This document shows positions 17,414 to 29,244 of a stretch of DNA of 64,000 nucleotides, piece after piece. Under the pieces are notes generated by a model. That model did no database searches. It saw only the letters and a list, made by a program, of their open reading frames with translations, and was not told the DNA's origin. The position numbers and the translations under genes are program-made. Location: positions 3,308,001 to 3,372,000 of the forward strand of contig NZ_AHMP02000003.1 in the NCBI RefSeq assembly GCF_000243735.2, in the 5' to 3' direction. Numbering within the stretch: the first letter of the stretch is position 1; every line of letters begins with the position of its first letter. This DNA is from Leptospira kmetyi serovar Malaysia str. Bejo-Iso9. Lineage in GTDB: Bacteria; Spirochaetota; Leptospiria; Leptospirales; Leptospiraceae.

Positions 17414-17585
17414 GCGATAAAACCCCGGTTTGCAGATTTCGATTTTTCATCCGGATTCAAGATTCTTACTTTTTAAAAGTTGTATCCTTTACGACTTCCT
17501 TTGGAAGCCTTGTAGAAAGAGCTTTTTAAAAAGCCGAAACTCGTTTTAAAACGAAATTCTTTATAAGAAAGATCATGGAGGCCGC

Positions 17586-17900
17586 ATGGCGCAGTTTGAG
17601 AACGTTACTATAATTAAAAAAGCGAATGTTTACTACGACGGAAAAGTAACGAGCAGAACCGTTCTGTTTCAAGACGGAAGCAAAAAGACTTTGGGGATTT
17701 TAATGCCCGGAGAATACGACTTCGGAACCGACGAAAAGGAAATCATGGAAATTCTCGACGGAGAAATGCTTGTGAAACTTCCGGGTCAGGATTCTTGGAA
17801 AGAAATCAAGGGCGGACAATCCTTCGAGGTTCCTGCAAAATCGAGATTTCAAATGAACGTAAAAACGATCAGCGATTATTGCTGTTCTTATATCGCTTAA
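17586..17900 (+). CDS. ppnP: Pyrimidine/purine nucleoside phosphorylase
   Basis: 104-residue single cupin domain of the PpnP (formerly UPF0345/YaiE) family. MPGEYDFGT and [13 protein letters not shown], followed by the F-V-P-A-x-S-x-F pattern near residue 88 and a Cys-containing end (YCCSYIA), match the family well. PpnP cleaves a broad range of nucleosides with phosphate. A strong GGAGG stands before the ATG. It is convergent with gcvP, and a shared terminator separates them. Confidence 0.92.
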   Translation: MAQFENVTIIKKANVYYDGKVTSRTVLFQDGSKKTLGILMPGEYDFGTDEKEIMEILDGEMLVKLPGQDSWKEIKGGQSFEVPAKSRFQMNVKTISDYCCSYIA

Positions 17901-17904
17901 AAAA

Positions 17905-17936
17905 ACAAAAGCCGAGGTTGATTCCTCGGCTTTTTA
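17905..17936. terminator. Bidirectional terminator between ppnP and gcvP
   Basis: AAAGCCGAGG-TTGATT-CCTCGGCTTT forms a 10-bp stem with A/T runs on both sides, placed between two convergent genes so that it can serve both. Confidence 0.88.
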
Positions 17937-17983
17937 TTCTTCCTCTCCGTTCTTCATTCGAAAAACGGAATTCGTTTAACAAA

Positions 17984-20878
<2,895 letters not shown>

Positions 20879-20917
20879 GTTCACCTGCTTCTAAATTCTA
20901 TATATTAGACTTTGCTG

Positions 20918-21310
20918 TTATTCGAGTCCCGCGACGAGAGCCTTGTATTTTTCGGGGCTGAGAAGTTTTTCGAGTTCGGACGGGGAAAAACCTTTCACCT
21001 TAACCATCCAGGAATCGAAAGGTTTCGCGTTTACGTCGCCCGGATTTTTGGAAAGAGCAGGATTGGATTCGATCACTTCTCCGCCGATCGGAGCGTATAA
21101 ATCCTCGGCCGCCTTAACGGACTCGATGGTTCCGAAGGTTTCGAATTGTTTGATATTCTTTCCCGCTTTCGGAAGATCCACGAATACGATGTCGCCTAAC
21201 GCGGATTGAGCGTAGTCCGAAATTCCGATGAGAGCGGTATCTCCTTCCACTTTCACCCATTCGTGTTTTTCCGAAAATAGATAACCTGCCGGTGCCTGTG
21301 TTTCTGCCAT
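20918..21310 (-). CDS. gcvH: Glycine cleavage system H protein
   Basis: 130-residue lipoyl carrier protein. The lipoylated lysine is K66 in [14 protein letters not shown], and the N-terminal KHEWVK and [19 protein letters not shown] are canonical. It shuttles the aminomethyl group between GcvP, GcvT and the L protein. It lies 17 bases after gcvT and shares its mRNA. Confidence 0.96.
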   Translation of the reverse strand: MAETQAPAGYLFSEKHEWVKVEGDTALIGISDYAQSALGDIVFVDLPKAGKNIKQFETFGTIESVKAAEDLYAPIGGEVIESNPALSKNPGDVNAKPFDSWMVKVKGFSPSELEKLLSPEKYKALVAGLE

Positions 21311-21327
21311 GATCCGTTTTTCCTAAT

Positions 21328-22443
21328 TTAATTTTTTCTGATACTGCCTGGGATAAAAGGCTTTGTCGTTATGATAGCTTGTTTGGGTTGTTCGCGAATT
21401 TCAATCTGAATCGGTTCGCCGTCCTTGATTTTTTCCGCACGGATCAAAGCTAAACCGATTCCCTTTTTTAAAGAAGGTGAGAATGTGCCCGACGTCGTTT
21501 TACCGATTTCGTTTCCGTTGGAATCCAACACGCGAAAATTCTCCCTTGGAACTCCCGCTTCCGTTAATGCGAACGCGACGATTTTGGAACTCGGTCCGTT
21601 TTTTTTCTGAGAAAGAATTTTCTCGGACGAAAAGTAAGAATTCTCCTTTTCCTTAACGATCCAACCGATTCCCGATTCGATCGGAGTCCAAAGATCGTTG
21701 AGTTCGTGTCCGTACAGAGGATACTTCGCTTCGATTCTCAATGTGTCTCTCGCGCCAAGTCCGCAGGGAAGAAGTCCGTACGGTTTTCCGAATTCCAAAA
21801 GTTCGTTCCAAAGTTTTAAACCGAGAGGGATGGAAGAATAAATTTCGAAACCGTCTTCGCCGGTGTAACCGGTTCTAGAAACGATGATCTCCTCTCCTTG
21901 ATGATTCAATAATGCAAAGTGATAGTATTTAACGGAGTCCAATTCTCTGTTCAAGAATTTGGAAAAGATTTCGTTCGCTTTAGGACCTTGTAATGCGATT
22001 TGATGCCAACGTAAACTTTGATCGTCGACTTTTACGCCCGAAGAAGGAAGATGTTTGAGCAAGTGCGCGTTCACGGCTTCGTAGTTCGAAGCGTTGGAAC
22101 AGATCATATATTTTTCGGGGGAGAATTTGTAGATCGTTACATCGTCCACAAGTCCGCCTTGTTCGTTCAAGACCGCGTTGTATTGAACTTGAAAATCGGA
22201 AAGGGAAGAAACGGAGTTGCAGGTAACGGATTCCAAAAAGTCGAGAATGGATTTCGGTTCTCCCGTTACGAAAATTTCACCCATGTGAGAAACGTCGAAA
22301 AGACCGGCCGCTTCCCGAGTGGCGTTGTGTTCCGCGATAATGCCGGAATATTGGACGGGCATGTCCCAACCCCCGAACGGAATCATTTTGGCGCCCAGGG
22401 CGCGATGGGTTTCGTAGAGCGGCGTTTTTTTATCTTGGGACAT
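21328..22443 (-). CDS. gcvT: Aminomethyltransferase, T protein
   Basis: 371 residues. It transfers the one-carbon unit from the H-protein arm to tetrahydrofolate and releases ammonia. The N-terminal [34 protein letters not shown] and [13 protein letters not shown] are diagnostic. The ATG at 22443 is chosen: it gives the usual family start, and GGAAAG precedes it; the open frame continues 63 codons upstream but encodes a basic, non-homologous lead. It is the first gene of the operon. Confidence 0.95.
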   Translation of the reverse strand: MSQDKKTPLYETHRALGAKMIPFGGWDMPVQYSGIIAEHNATREAAGLFDVSHMGEIFVTGEPKSILDFLESVTCNSVSSLSDFQVQYNAVLNEQGGLVDDVTIYKFSPEKYMICSNASNYEAVNAHLLKHLPSSGVKVDDQSLRWHQIALQGPKANEIFSKFLNRELDSVKYYHFALLNHQGEEIIVSRTGYTGEDGFEIYSSIPLGLKLWNELLEFGKPYGLLPCGLGARDTLRIEAKYPLYGHELNDLWTPIESGIGWIVKEKENSYFSSEKILSQKKNGPSSKIVAFALTEAGVPRENFRVLDSNGNEIGKTTSGTFSPSLKKGIGLALIRAEKIKDGEPIQIEIREQPKQAIITTKPFIPGSIRKN

Positions 22444-22829
22444 AAGGCTTTCCGGGTACCAATTTTTACTACTTCCGTACCGGGACAAATGGATTTTTGG
22501 GTAAAAATTTCGGTTCAAAGGGCGTTTGGGGGCGTTTTCTTGCCCTTTCGATTTCTTTTCATCGGAGAATGCGGGGCTTTTCCGCTTTTTTTTTCGGGGA
22601 AGAATTATCGTTCGCTCTATAATAAAAATCAAAACAATGGTTTTGTATCAAATTAACTATAAACAAGGTATTGCTGATTTTAAAATGAATATTTTATTCT
22701 CAAGCTCGGGGAATATTCTGTTTTTTAAATGTTCTTATTCCATAATGTGTCTTTGATTCAATTATAAGGTGAACAGGGAATGATTTTGTAATTTATTGAC
22801 TGAATTTTTGATTTCCTAAGATTCAAGGC
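22444..22829. other. 386-base gap between gcvT and a small lipoprotein gene
   Basis: No gene is supported here. The left part is the 5' leader of gcvT; it contains GCGGGG-CTT-TTCCGC followed by nine T (22571-22594), a hairpin with a T tail on the plus strand. The right part is strongly AT-rich and should carry the lipoprotein promoter. I looked for a glycine riboswitch before gcvT and found no convincing match. Confidence 0.5.
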
Positions 22830-23090
22830 ATGAATAAAATCTTGCTCATCTTATTAAGTATTCTTTTGGGAAGCTTGCTTCACTCCTGCAACGATCTTTC
22901 TCCTCGCGAAAAGTGTTTGGATGACAACGGTTGCAAACATCGCGCGGAAAATTGTTTAACCGGACTTGCTATCGTCAAAGGTATGACGAACATCGGGTTT
23001 ACAGGCAACGAATTGGAGCTGGCCGCTATTAATTGTAATTTATTGCAATCACAGTGTACGTTGAGCTGCCTTGAAAAGCATAAGTATTAA
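22830..23090 (+). CDS. Small cysteine-rich lipoprotein
   Basis: 86 residues. A hydrophobic signal ends in LLHSC (C20), a spirochaete-type lipobox. The mature chain is only about 67 residues and carries six more cysteines (in CLDDNGC, ENC, INC, SQC, LSC), enough for three disulphides, which suggests a folded periplasmic or surface protein. AAGGC precedes the ATG. The surroundings are AT-rich compared with the neighbours. I do not recognise the family; Leptospira has several families of short lipoproteins of this shape. Confidence 0.7.
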   Translation: MNKILLILLSILLGSLLHSCNDLSPREKCLDDNGCKHRAENCLTGLAIVKGMTNIGFTGNELELAAINCNLLQSQCTLSCLEKHKY

Positions 23091-23210
23091 TGGGAAAAAA
23101 TTGAATTAGATACGGTGTTTTTTCGGAAAGAATATTTCGGAAGAGCATCGTATATCTCTCCATTCGTTCGTATTTTTAACTTTTGAACGAACATATGAGT
23201 TAATTCTCGT

Positions 23211-25388
23211 TTATAATGTTTTTATGATTTCTTGAACGATCGTCTGAACTGCTTCGATTTTATAAGGTTTATCTAAAACGTTTTTTACGCCTTCCTCGAG
23301 CATCTTTTCTTTCTTTTCCCTTTCGATATGACCCGAGGTGATGATCACCTTTACGGAAGGATCGAAATTCTTCAGTTTCGTAAAAAGAACGTCGCCGCTC
23401 ATATCCGGCATTCCCAAATCCGAAATTACCAAATCGATTTTGTTTTTCGGGTCTTGATAAATTTCCAAAGCGTGTTTACCGTTGTTCGCGGAGAACACGC
23501 GACATCCGGACAATTCCAAAATATCTTTGAGAACGTCGAGAACCATAATCTCGTCGTCCACGATCAGAATATTCGCGTCGATCTTGGTTTGTCTTTTGAT
23601 CGTTTCGGAATCGATCAATTCGCCGGCCGCGATCGCGGGAAAGTATAAGTGAAATTTCGTTCCTCGATTCGGAAAGGATTCCACGTCGATAAAACCGAAA
23701 TGATTTTTTGTGATCGTGTCCACGATCGAAAGTCCCAAGCCCGTTCCTTTTCCTCTTTCTTTGGTCGTAAAGAAGGGTTCGAAAATTTTGTCTTTAGTCG
23801 CGGAATCCATTCCCTTACCCGTATCGATTACGTGAATACAAACGTATTGATTAGCAGTTCCAGATAAGAATTTTTTTCTTACCTCGTCGCCCGAAACCGT
23901 AGTTTCTTGAATCGTAATCTTTCCGCCGTCGGGCATCGCGTCTCTTGCGTTTAAAGCCAAGTTAAGAATCACCTGATGAAGATGGCCGCTGTCCCCGAGA
24001 ATGATTCCGTTTGCGAGATCGATTTTCGTTTCGATCGTGATGTTTTTCGGAAGAGAAAACGCGAGAATGTCCGTAACTTCCTTGATGATATGCGAAATGG
24101 AAACCGGCTTGAGTTCGGACGAGCCTGGACGAGAAAAAAGAAGAAGTTGTTTCGTGATCGATCCGCCTCGTTTGGCCGCTTCTATGATTCTGGTTACGTG
24201 TTTGTTCAGATCGGAATTCTTATCGATTCTGAGTTCCATAACCTCCGCGCTTCCGAGAATCATAGTCAATAAGTTGTTGAAGTCGTGGGCGATTCCTCCC
24301 GCGAGCAAACCTAGGCTTTCCATCTTCTGAGCTTGTCGAACGATCTCTTCCGTGATTTTTCTTTCGGAAATATTTCTGACGATTCCCTGTAGAAAACCGT
24401 TTTCCAAATATCTTGCGTTGATTTCCACGGGCACGATGCTTCCGTCTTTGCGAACGAGTTTTCTTTCCGTTAGAACGGGTTTTCCCGCTTTTAAATCGTT
24501 CACACGAAGAGGTTGTTTTTTCAGGTCGTCCGGATCGATCACGTCCCAAAGATGAAGTTTTAAAAATTCTTCTTTGGTATAACCTAACAACGCACAGCCG
24601 CTCGGATTGATCTCGATGTATCTTCCTTCCTTATCGGTAAGAAAGATCGTATCCGACGCCTGTTCGACGAGGGAACGATAACGCGCTTCGCTTTCCGTTT
24701 TTAAATCTTCGATTCTTTTTCTTTCGATGGCGATGCCGGCGATATGCGCCAAAGAATGAATCAATCTAAGATCCAAATCGGAAGGTTTTTTCGGTTCGTA
24801 ATAATAAAGAGCGAACGTTCCCAACACTTGGTCGCTCGGAGAAAGAATCGGATGAGACCAACACGCTCTGAGATGAAATCGATTTGCGATCTCCGAATAC
24901 TTTTCCCAGAGCGGATCGGTTTGAATGTCTTCTACGATCGTAAGTTGTTTCGTGTAAGCCGCGGTACCGCAAGAGCCCGACTTCGGTCCTATCTTTTCTC
25001 CGTCCACTAAGGCGCAATACTCTTTCGGAAGACTCGGCGCGGCTCTATGTCTTAACGTTACCCCGTCCTTGTCCAAAAGAAGAATACTCGCGTGAATGTT
25101 CGGTCTGTATTTTTCGATCGCCAACGCAAGAGTCGCGAGAATATCGGAGAGGGATTTGCCTTCGGAGAGTTCCTCGAAAACTTGAAAGAGATGATCCAAT
25201 AAGAGTTCCACTTTTCTTTGTTCTTCCGAATCGGAAAGAGCCAACCAACCTTTGGATAAGAATAGGTTTCGAAAAAAAGTTTTTAAGAATACGATCGGAG
25301 AGGTTAAAAATTTAAAAAAAGTTTCGAAGGACGAAGACGCCGTTTCTTTTTTGGAGAATGTCGCAGTATCGATATAATGATGAATCAT
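23211..25388 (-). CDS. Hybrid sensor histidine kinase/response regulator (GAF-PAS-HK-REC)
   Basis: 725 residues, apparently cytosolic or weakly membrane-associated. In order: GAF domain (about 60-215), PAS domain (about 228-345), HisKA with GGIAHDFNN (phospho-His near 368), HATPase with N box NLALNARDAMPDGG and G boxes DTGKGM and GKGTGLGLS, then a receiver (about 605-725) with VDDE, phospho-Asp in ISDLGMPDM (near 656) and a terminal DKPYK lysine. It senses an unknown small molecule or redox cue and relays phosphate internally. No output regulator is adjacent, so the target is unknown. Confidence 0.9.
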   Translation of the reverse strand: MIHHYIDTATFSKKETASSSFETFFKFLTSPIVFLKTFFRNLFLSKGWLALSDSEEQRKVELLLDHLFQVFEELSEGKSLSDILATLALAIEKYRPNIHASILLLDKDGVTLRHRAAPSLPKEYCALVDGEKIGPKSGSCGTAAYTKQLTIVEDIQTDPLWEKYSEIANRFHLRACWSHPILSPSDQVLGTFALYYYEPKKPSDLDLRLIHSLAHIAGIAIERKRIEDLKTESEARYRSLVEQASDTIFLTDKEGRYIEINPSGCALLGYTKEEFLKLHLWDVIDPDDLKKQPLRVNDLKAGKPVLTERKLVRKDGSIVPVEINARYLENGFLQGIVRNISERKITEEIVRQAQKMESLGLLAGGIAHDFNNLLTMILGSAEVMELRIDKNSDLNKHVTRIIEAAKRGGSITKQLLLFSRPGSSELKPVSISHIIKEVTDILAFSLPKNITIETKIDLANGIILGDSGHLHQVILNLALNARDAMPDGGKITIQETTVSGDEVRKKFLSGTANQYVCIHVIDTGKGMDSATKDKIFEPFFTTKERGKGTGLGLSIVDTITKNHFGFIDVESFPNRGTKFHLYFPAIAAGELIDSETIKRQTKIDANILIVDDEIMVLDVLKDILELSGCRVFSANNGKHALEIYQDPKNKIDLVISDLGMPDMSGDVLFTKLKNFDPSVKVIITSGHIEREKKEKMLEEGVKNVLDKPYKIEAVQTIVQEIIKTL

Positions 25389-25807
25389 AGTTTACCACTT
25401 TCAATCCTGTCGTTTGTTATTTAGGTGACGGATCAGAAACGAGTCGAGAGCATACCTTCACCGATTTAAAACGGATCGCAGAGAAAAACGATACCATAGA
25501 ATTCTAAAAAGGAAATCCCAAAGATAAAATAAGGCCGTTTTCAAACGGAAATTTCCAGGAATCAAATTCGGATTAACAAGGATCGTATTAAAGCGAATTT
25601 CTGGATTTGTTCGATTCTTTGCAAAGAACGCGTTTTTTACGCCTTAATTGTGCGGAAACTGTGAGGCGTCTGTTTTGCAAAAGCGATAAAATTTATTTTT
25701 CCAAATATGGAATTGAGACGAAGGGCTTACGCCTGCGTTTCTTCCCAAAACGAAAACGATTCCGCTTCTCTTTTGTTCAGTGTTTCGGGTTTTATAAGTT
25801 TGGAATT
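25389..25807. other. 419-base gap upstream of the hybrid kinase
   Basis: No gene is supported. A 70-codon open frame on the plus strand (25607-25819) is basic, has no ribosome-binding site and runs into the AraC gene, so I leave it out. CCGTTTTCAAACGG at 25533-25546 is a small dyad. The kinase promoter should lie in the left part. Confidence 0.5.
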
Positions 25808-26611
25808 TTAAAACTTTAGATTTTTTGAATATTTTTCTGGAGAAATTCCGATCATGGACTTGAAGTCCTTGATAAAATGCGCCTGATCGAAATAACCCAA
25901 GTCAAGCGCGAGTCTGCTTCCGTCCACATTCTCCCCGTTTTCCAAACGTTCCGCGGCCTCGTGCAATCTATACCTTTGAATCACCCATTTCGGACTGACT
26001 CCCACATACCGATTGAACAGACGCTGTAATGTTCTGAGATTGACTCCGACTTTTTGGGCGACGTCTTCCGCACGGAGAATCTCCTTTTTTTCGAGAATCA
26101 GTTGAACGACTTCTTGAATCCAAAAAACGTTCTCTTCGATCTCCGGAAGTTTTTGAAAAAGAACGGACTCGGCGATTTCGATTCTTTGATCGTCGTTTTT
26201 CGCCGCGAGAATGGAACCTTCGAGTTTGGAAACGTCCACGGAAAAAACGGATTCGATCGGTATCGATTGATTCGTAAAAGTGCGGATCGGTTTTTGAAAA
26301 AACGGATAAAACGCTCCCGGTTTAAATTTGATTCCCCAGACGAAACCTTCGTCTTCGAGAAGATGCGAAAATTTTCCTTCTATGATTCCTTGGATTCTGG
26401 ATCGTCCTTTTTCAAAAACGATGTGAACGCTCGGATGCGGAAGCGTTTGCGCAAGATACGGTTCCTTTCCTCTCAAATCCCATCGAACCGTCCAGTGATG
26501 TTCGATCAAGGATTGAAGACGTTCGCTCGGAAGATAACGCGCGTGTTCCGAATGAATTTGAGTATTCGAATTTTTTAATACTCCTCTCGGTTTGTCCGTT
26601 TTGATCTTCAT
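25808..26611 (-). CDS. AraC-family transcriptional regulator
   Basis: 267 residues. The N-terminal sensing part (about 15-150) resembles the DUF6597-type domain (YLPSERLQSLIEHHWTVRW). The C-terminal AraC domain (about 165-262) shows two helix-turn-helix units: AEDVAQKVGVNLRTLQRLF and LALDLGYFDQAHFIKDFK, followed by ISPEKY. It diverges from the GFA-family gene, and two inverted repeats lie between them, so it may control itself and that gene. The ligand is unknown. Confidence 0.88.
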   Translation of the reverse strand: MKIKTDKPRGVLKNSNTQIHSEHARYLPSERLQSLIEHHWTVRWDLRGKEPYLAQTLPHPSVHIVFEKGRSRIQGIIEGKFSHLLEDEGFVWGIKFKPGAFYPFFQKPIRTFTNQSIPIESVFSVDVSKLEGSILAAKNDDQRIEIAESVLFQKLPEIEENVFWIQEVVQLILEKKEILRAEDVAQKVGVNLRTLQRLFNRYVGVSPKWVIQRYRLHEAAERLENGENVDGSRLALDLGYFDQAHFIKDFKSMIGISPEKYSKNLKF

Positions 26612-26652
26612 TGCAATTTGTTTTCTCTTTCCTTTTCGGAGGAAATCCGTTT

Positions 26653-26679
26653 CATTCTAACTTTTATAAAATTAGAATG
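26653..26679. promoter_or_regulatory. Inverted repeat upstream of the AraC gene
   Basis: CATTCTAA and TTAGAATG are perfect 8-bp arms separated by 11 bases. The dyad starts 42 bases before the AraC start codon, in a position for a repressor or autoregulatory site. Function inferred from position. Confidence 0.5.
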
Positions 26680-26707
26680 CGGTTTAAACGGAAAAGAATC
26701 AATCCTA

Positions 26708-26726
26708 AAAATATATGACATATTTT
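26708..26726. promoter_or_regulatory. AT-rich inverted repeat in the AraC-GFA gap
   Basis: AAAATAT and ATATTTT are perfect 7-bp arms around ATGAC. It lies in the 245-base gap between two divergent genes. It may be an operator or part of a promoter. Confidence 0.4.
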
Positions 26727-26856
26727 GGCAACTTTCCCGTGATAAACTTAAATCAACGAATTCGATTTGATCGAAGATTCTTTCAAGTTCGAATCCGATA
26801 GGATTTATACGATCCGATTTTTGGAAACAAAATTCATATCATTCAGGAAGTTGAAT

Positions 26857-27264
26857 ATGTCTTTGAAAAAATATACGGGAAGTTGTCATTGCGGTAAGGT
26901 GAGTTACGAAGTCGATTTGGATCTTTCTCAAGGAACGGGAAAATGCAACTGTTCCTTTTGTTCCAAAGTAAGAAATTGGAGCGCGACCGTAAAACCGGAA
27001 GCCTTTCGGTTGATCGCCGGAAAAGAGGAATTGGGAAGTTATCAATTCGGAACCAAAAGCGCGACCCACAAATTCTGTAAGAACTGCGGAGTCAGGACGT
27101 TTACGGAAGGTTATATCGAGGAGATCGGCGGAAGTTTCGTGAGCGTAAGTTTGGCGACCTTGAACGATTTAGAAATCTCGGACTTGGTTGCCGCCCCACT
27201 TTGGTACGCAGACGGTCTTCACAACAACTGGAGACAACAACCCGCCGAGATACGACATCTTTAA
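26857..27264 (+). CDS. GFA-family zinc protein
   Basis: 135 residues of the glutathione-dependent formaldehyde-activating (GFA/CENP-V) fold. Zinc ligands are visible in CHCG, CNCSFC and FCKNCG. The founding member was proposed to help glutathione react with formaldehyde; most homologues have no proven role. The ATG at 26857 has AGGAAG just upstream, so the 30-codon upstream extension of the frame is not used. It diverges from an AraC regulator, and a terminator follows. Confidence 0.85.
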   Translation: MSLKKYTGSCHCGKVSYEVDLDLSQGTGKCNCSFCSKVRNWSATVKPEAFRLIAGKEELGSYQFGTKSATHKFCKNCGVRTFTEGYIEEIGGSFVSVSLATLNDLEISDLVAAPLWYADGLHNNWRQQPAEIRHL

Positions 27265-27283
27265 TCGTAAATTCCGAGAACAC

Positions 27284-27316
27284 AAAATCCGGAATCGAAA
27301 CGATCCCGGATTTTAT
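27284..27316. terminator. Terminator between the GFA and HbpS/GlcG genes
   Basis: AAAATCCGG and CCGGATTTT form a 9-bp stem with A and T runs on the outside, between two convergent genes. Confidence 0.7.
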
Positions 27317-27335
27317 TAAGCGAAGTCGGTTTAAA

Positions 27336-27833
27336 TTATTCTTTCAGAGCTTCCAAACCGTTTCGCGCGACCTGTCCGTCCTGAACCGAAGTGCCCCCGG
27401 AAACTCCGATCGCTCCCGCGATCTTTCCATCGATTAAAATCAATTCTCCGCCTTCCAGAGGATAAACGCCTGGAAGTCCGAGGATTCTAAGACCCATTCC
27501 ACCTGCCGCAACGGAATCTTCCATCGCCTTAGTCGGTCTTCGGAAGTTGTTCGCGCATTTCGCTTTTCCTTGAGAGATGTCGATGGAACCGAACTGAGCT
27601 CCGTCCATTCTTTCCAGAAGAATTAGGTTTCCGCCGGAATCGACGACGGAGATGACCATCTTCCATCCGTTCTTTTTCGCTTCTGCTTGCGCTTTGAGAA
27701 CGATCTTCTTTGCCAGATCCAAACGGATCGGATTTCCGTAATCCGGGAAGGCGGGTTGGTTTTGACTCATAACACTTTTCGGGTTTATCAGAAAGATACA
27801 AACCGTTGCGACGATCCACAATCTTGTGTACAT
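27336..27833 (-). CDS. Secreted HbpS/GlcG-family protein
   Basis: 165 residues: a signal peptide (about 1-23, ending near VMSQ), then the GlcG/HbpS domain with KMVISVVDSGGNLILLERMDG and a C-terminal GAIGVSGGTSVQDGQVA. Relatives bind haem or cobalamin, or accompany glycolate oxidation; here the signal peptide puts it in the periplasm. GGAG lies six bases before the ATG. No neighbouring sensor or haem gene indicates which role applies. Confidence 0.85.
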   Translation of the reverse strand: MYTRLWIVATVCIFLINPKSVMSQNQPAFPDYGNPIRLDLAKKIVLKAQAEAKKNGWKMVISVVDSGGNLILLERMDGAQFGSIDISQGKAKCANNFRRPTKAMEDSVAAGGMGLRILGLPGVYPLEGGELILIDGKIAGAIGVSGGTSVQDGQVARNGLEALKE

Positions 27834-28146
27834 AGAATTCTCCGTGTTCGTAAAATTGTTGTTTGGTGAAACCGAATTGTAACGATCCGATCGATCGATT
27901 CAAACGGGTTCTTGAATGTTAGTTTTACCTTTTGGGATTTGAAACTGAGGTCGATCTTGCGAAAGAATCGCTTCGATCGAGGCGGGCGGTTTGCGAAACG
28001 CAAAACCGTTTGAAGAAAGATTCCGAAGAGAACTCGAAATCTACATTAAAAAAAAGCATTCGTTCTTTTGTTTGTCAAGTAATGTCGAAGGAATTTGTAA
28101 AAAAAGCTTTTCCATTCTTCGAAAGCAAAAAGAATTCTGCGTTAAG
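27834..28146. other. 313-base gap with divergent promoters
   Basis: The region between the HbpS-like gene (minus) and the GDPD lipoprotein gene (plus). Frames that cross it are basic and lack homology, and I see no strong dyad. It should contain both promoters. Confidence 0.5.
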
Positions 28147-29118
28147 ATGAGTTCAAAATTCAAAGTTAGATTCCTTTTAGAGACTTCGTTCTTATTCGTT
28201 TTTTGTATCGCGGTTCATTCCTGTTCCAGCGCTCCGATCGTAAACAAGCCATTGGACGGAAGTTTGGATTTGCAGGGTCATAGAGGAGCGAGAGGTTTAA
28301 AACCCGAAAATACTTGGCCCGCTTTTGAAGAAGCTGTTCGATATAGGATGACCACCTTGGAGTTGGATACGGTTTTGACAAAAGATCATAAAATCGTAAT
28401 TCATCACGATTCGGAAACCAATCCTACGATCTGTCAAAAGAAAGACGGAACCGAGATCTTATCCACTTCTTTGTATGAACTTACCTTGGCGGAATTGAAA
28501 CAACTCGATTGTGGAACGAAAAAAAATCCGAAGTATCCCGAACAGGTTCCCGTTCCAGGCACGGAGCTGATCACGATCGAAGAATTTTTTACGCTCGTCG
28601 CCGATTTGGAAAAGAGAAATCCGAAACAACCTAAGTTGAAATTCAACATTGAAACGAAGTTTCCAAACGACGATAAGGCGAACCTTCCCGCGGAAAAAGT
28701 GAGAGATCACGTAACTCTATTGGTGCAAGCCGTAGAAAAAGCGAAGGTCGTAGAGAGAACTACGATTCAATCGTTTTACGTTCCCGCCTTGCCGATCGTT
28801 AAGGAAAAAAATTCGAAGATCAAAACGAGCGCACTTTTTTCCTTAACTTATTTTCAAGGTGCGATGATGAAACTCGGATTCGGAAACGGAACCCGTCAAA
28901 ACGCGCTCGAAAAAACCTTGGAAGTCAAAGCGGATATCATTTCTCCGTATTTCTTATACGTAACGAAAGAATTCGTGCAGGAAGTTCATTCTAAAAAAAT
29001 TTCGGTGATTCCCTGGACCGTAAACGATCCGGAAGAAATGAAACGATTGATCGAAGCGGGAGTGGACGGAATTATTACTGATTATCCCGATCGATTGATT
29101 CAAGTTATTGAGAAGTGA
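28147..29118 (+). CDS. Glycerophosphodiester phosphodiesterase, lipoprotein
   Basis: 323 residues. The signal peptide ends in AVHSC, a lipobox, so the enzyme is anchored in an envelope membrane. The GDPD catalytic set is present: [15 protein letters not shown] (first His, Arg and Glu), [19 protein letters not shown] (Glu, Asp, second His), and the end [12 protein letters not shown]. It hydrolyses glycerophosphodiesters to glycerol-3-phosphate and an alcohol. The ATG at 28147 is chosen because it puts the signal peptide at the N-terminus; the longer frame would bury it. The ribosome-binding site is weak. Confidence 0.88.
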   Translation: MSSKFKVRFLLETSFLFVFCIAVHSCSSAPIVNKPLDGSLDLQGHRGARGLKPENTWPAFEEAVRYRMTTLELDTVLTKDHKIVIHHDSETNPTICQKKDGTEILSTSLYELTLAELKQLDCGTKKNPKYPEQVPVPGTELITIEEFFTLVADLEKRNPKQPKLKFNIETKFPNDDKANLPAEKVRDHVTLLVQAVEKAKVVERTTIQSFYVPALPIVKEKNSKIKTSALFSLTYFQGAMMKLGFGNGTRQNALEKTLEVKADIISPYFLYVTKEFVQEVHSKKISVIPWTVNDPEEMKRLIEAGVDGIITDYPDRLIQVIEK

Positions 29119-29244
29119 GAATATTCTAAAAATATTATATTCTAGAAAAAGTCGAGACGCGCAGCAGGCGAAGGACAAAAAAAAGAACGGTGAACGAAGT
29201 GAAAAACATCGAATCACCATTCTCCAGAGAGTAAGTGTTTGGTT

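Noticed and set aside
22444..22700. Glycine riboswitch before gcvT
   Set aside because: The leader has a short hairpin and T run but no tandem aptamer-like conserved blocks that I could recognise.
25607..25819. 70-codon open frame before the AraC gene
   Set aside because: No ribosome-binding site, strongly basic composition, overlap with the AraC gene end and no recognisable feature.
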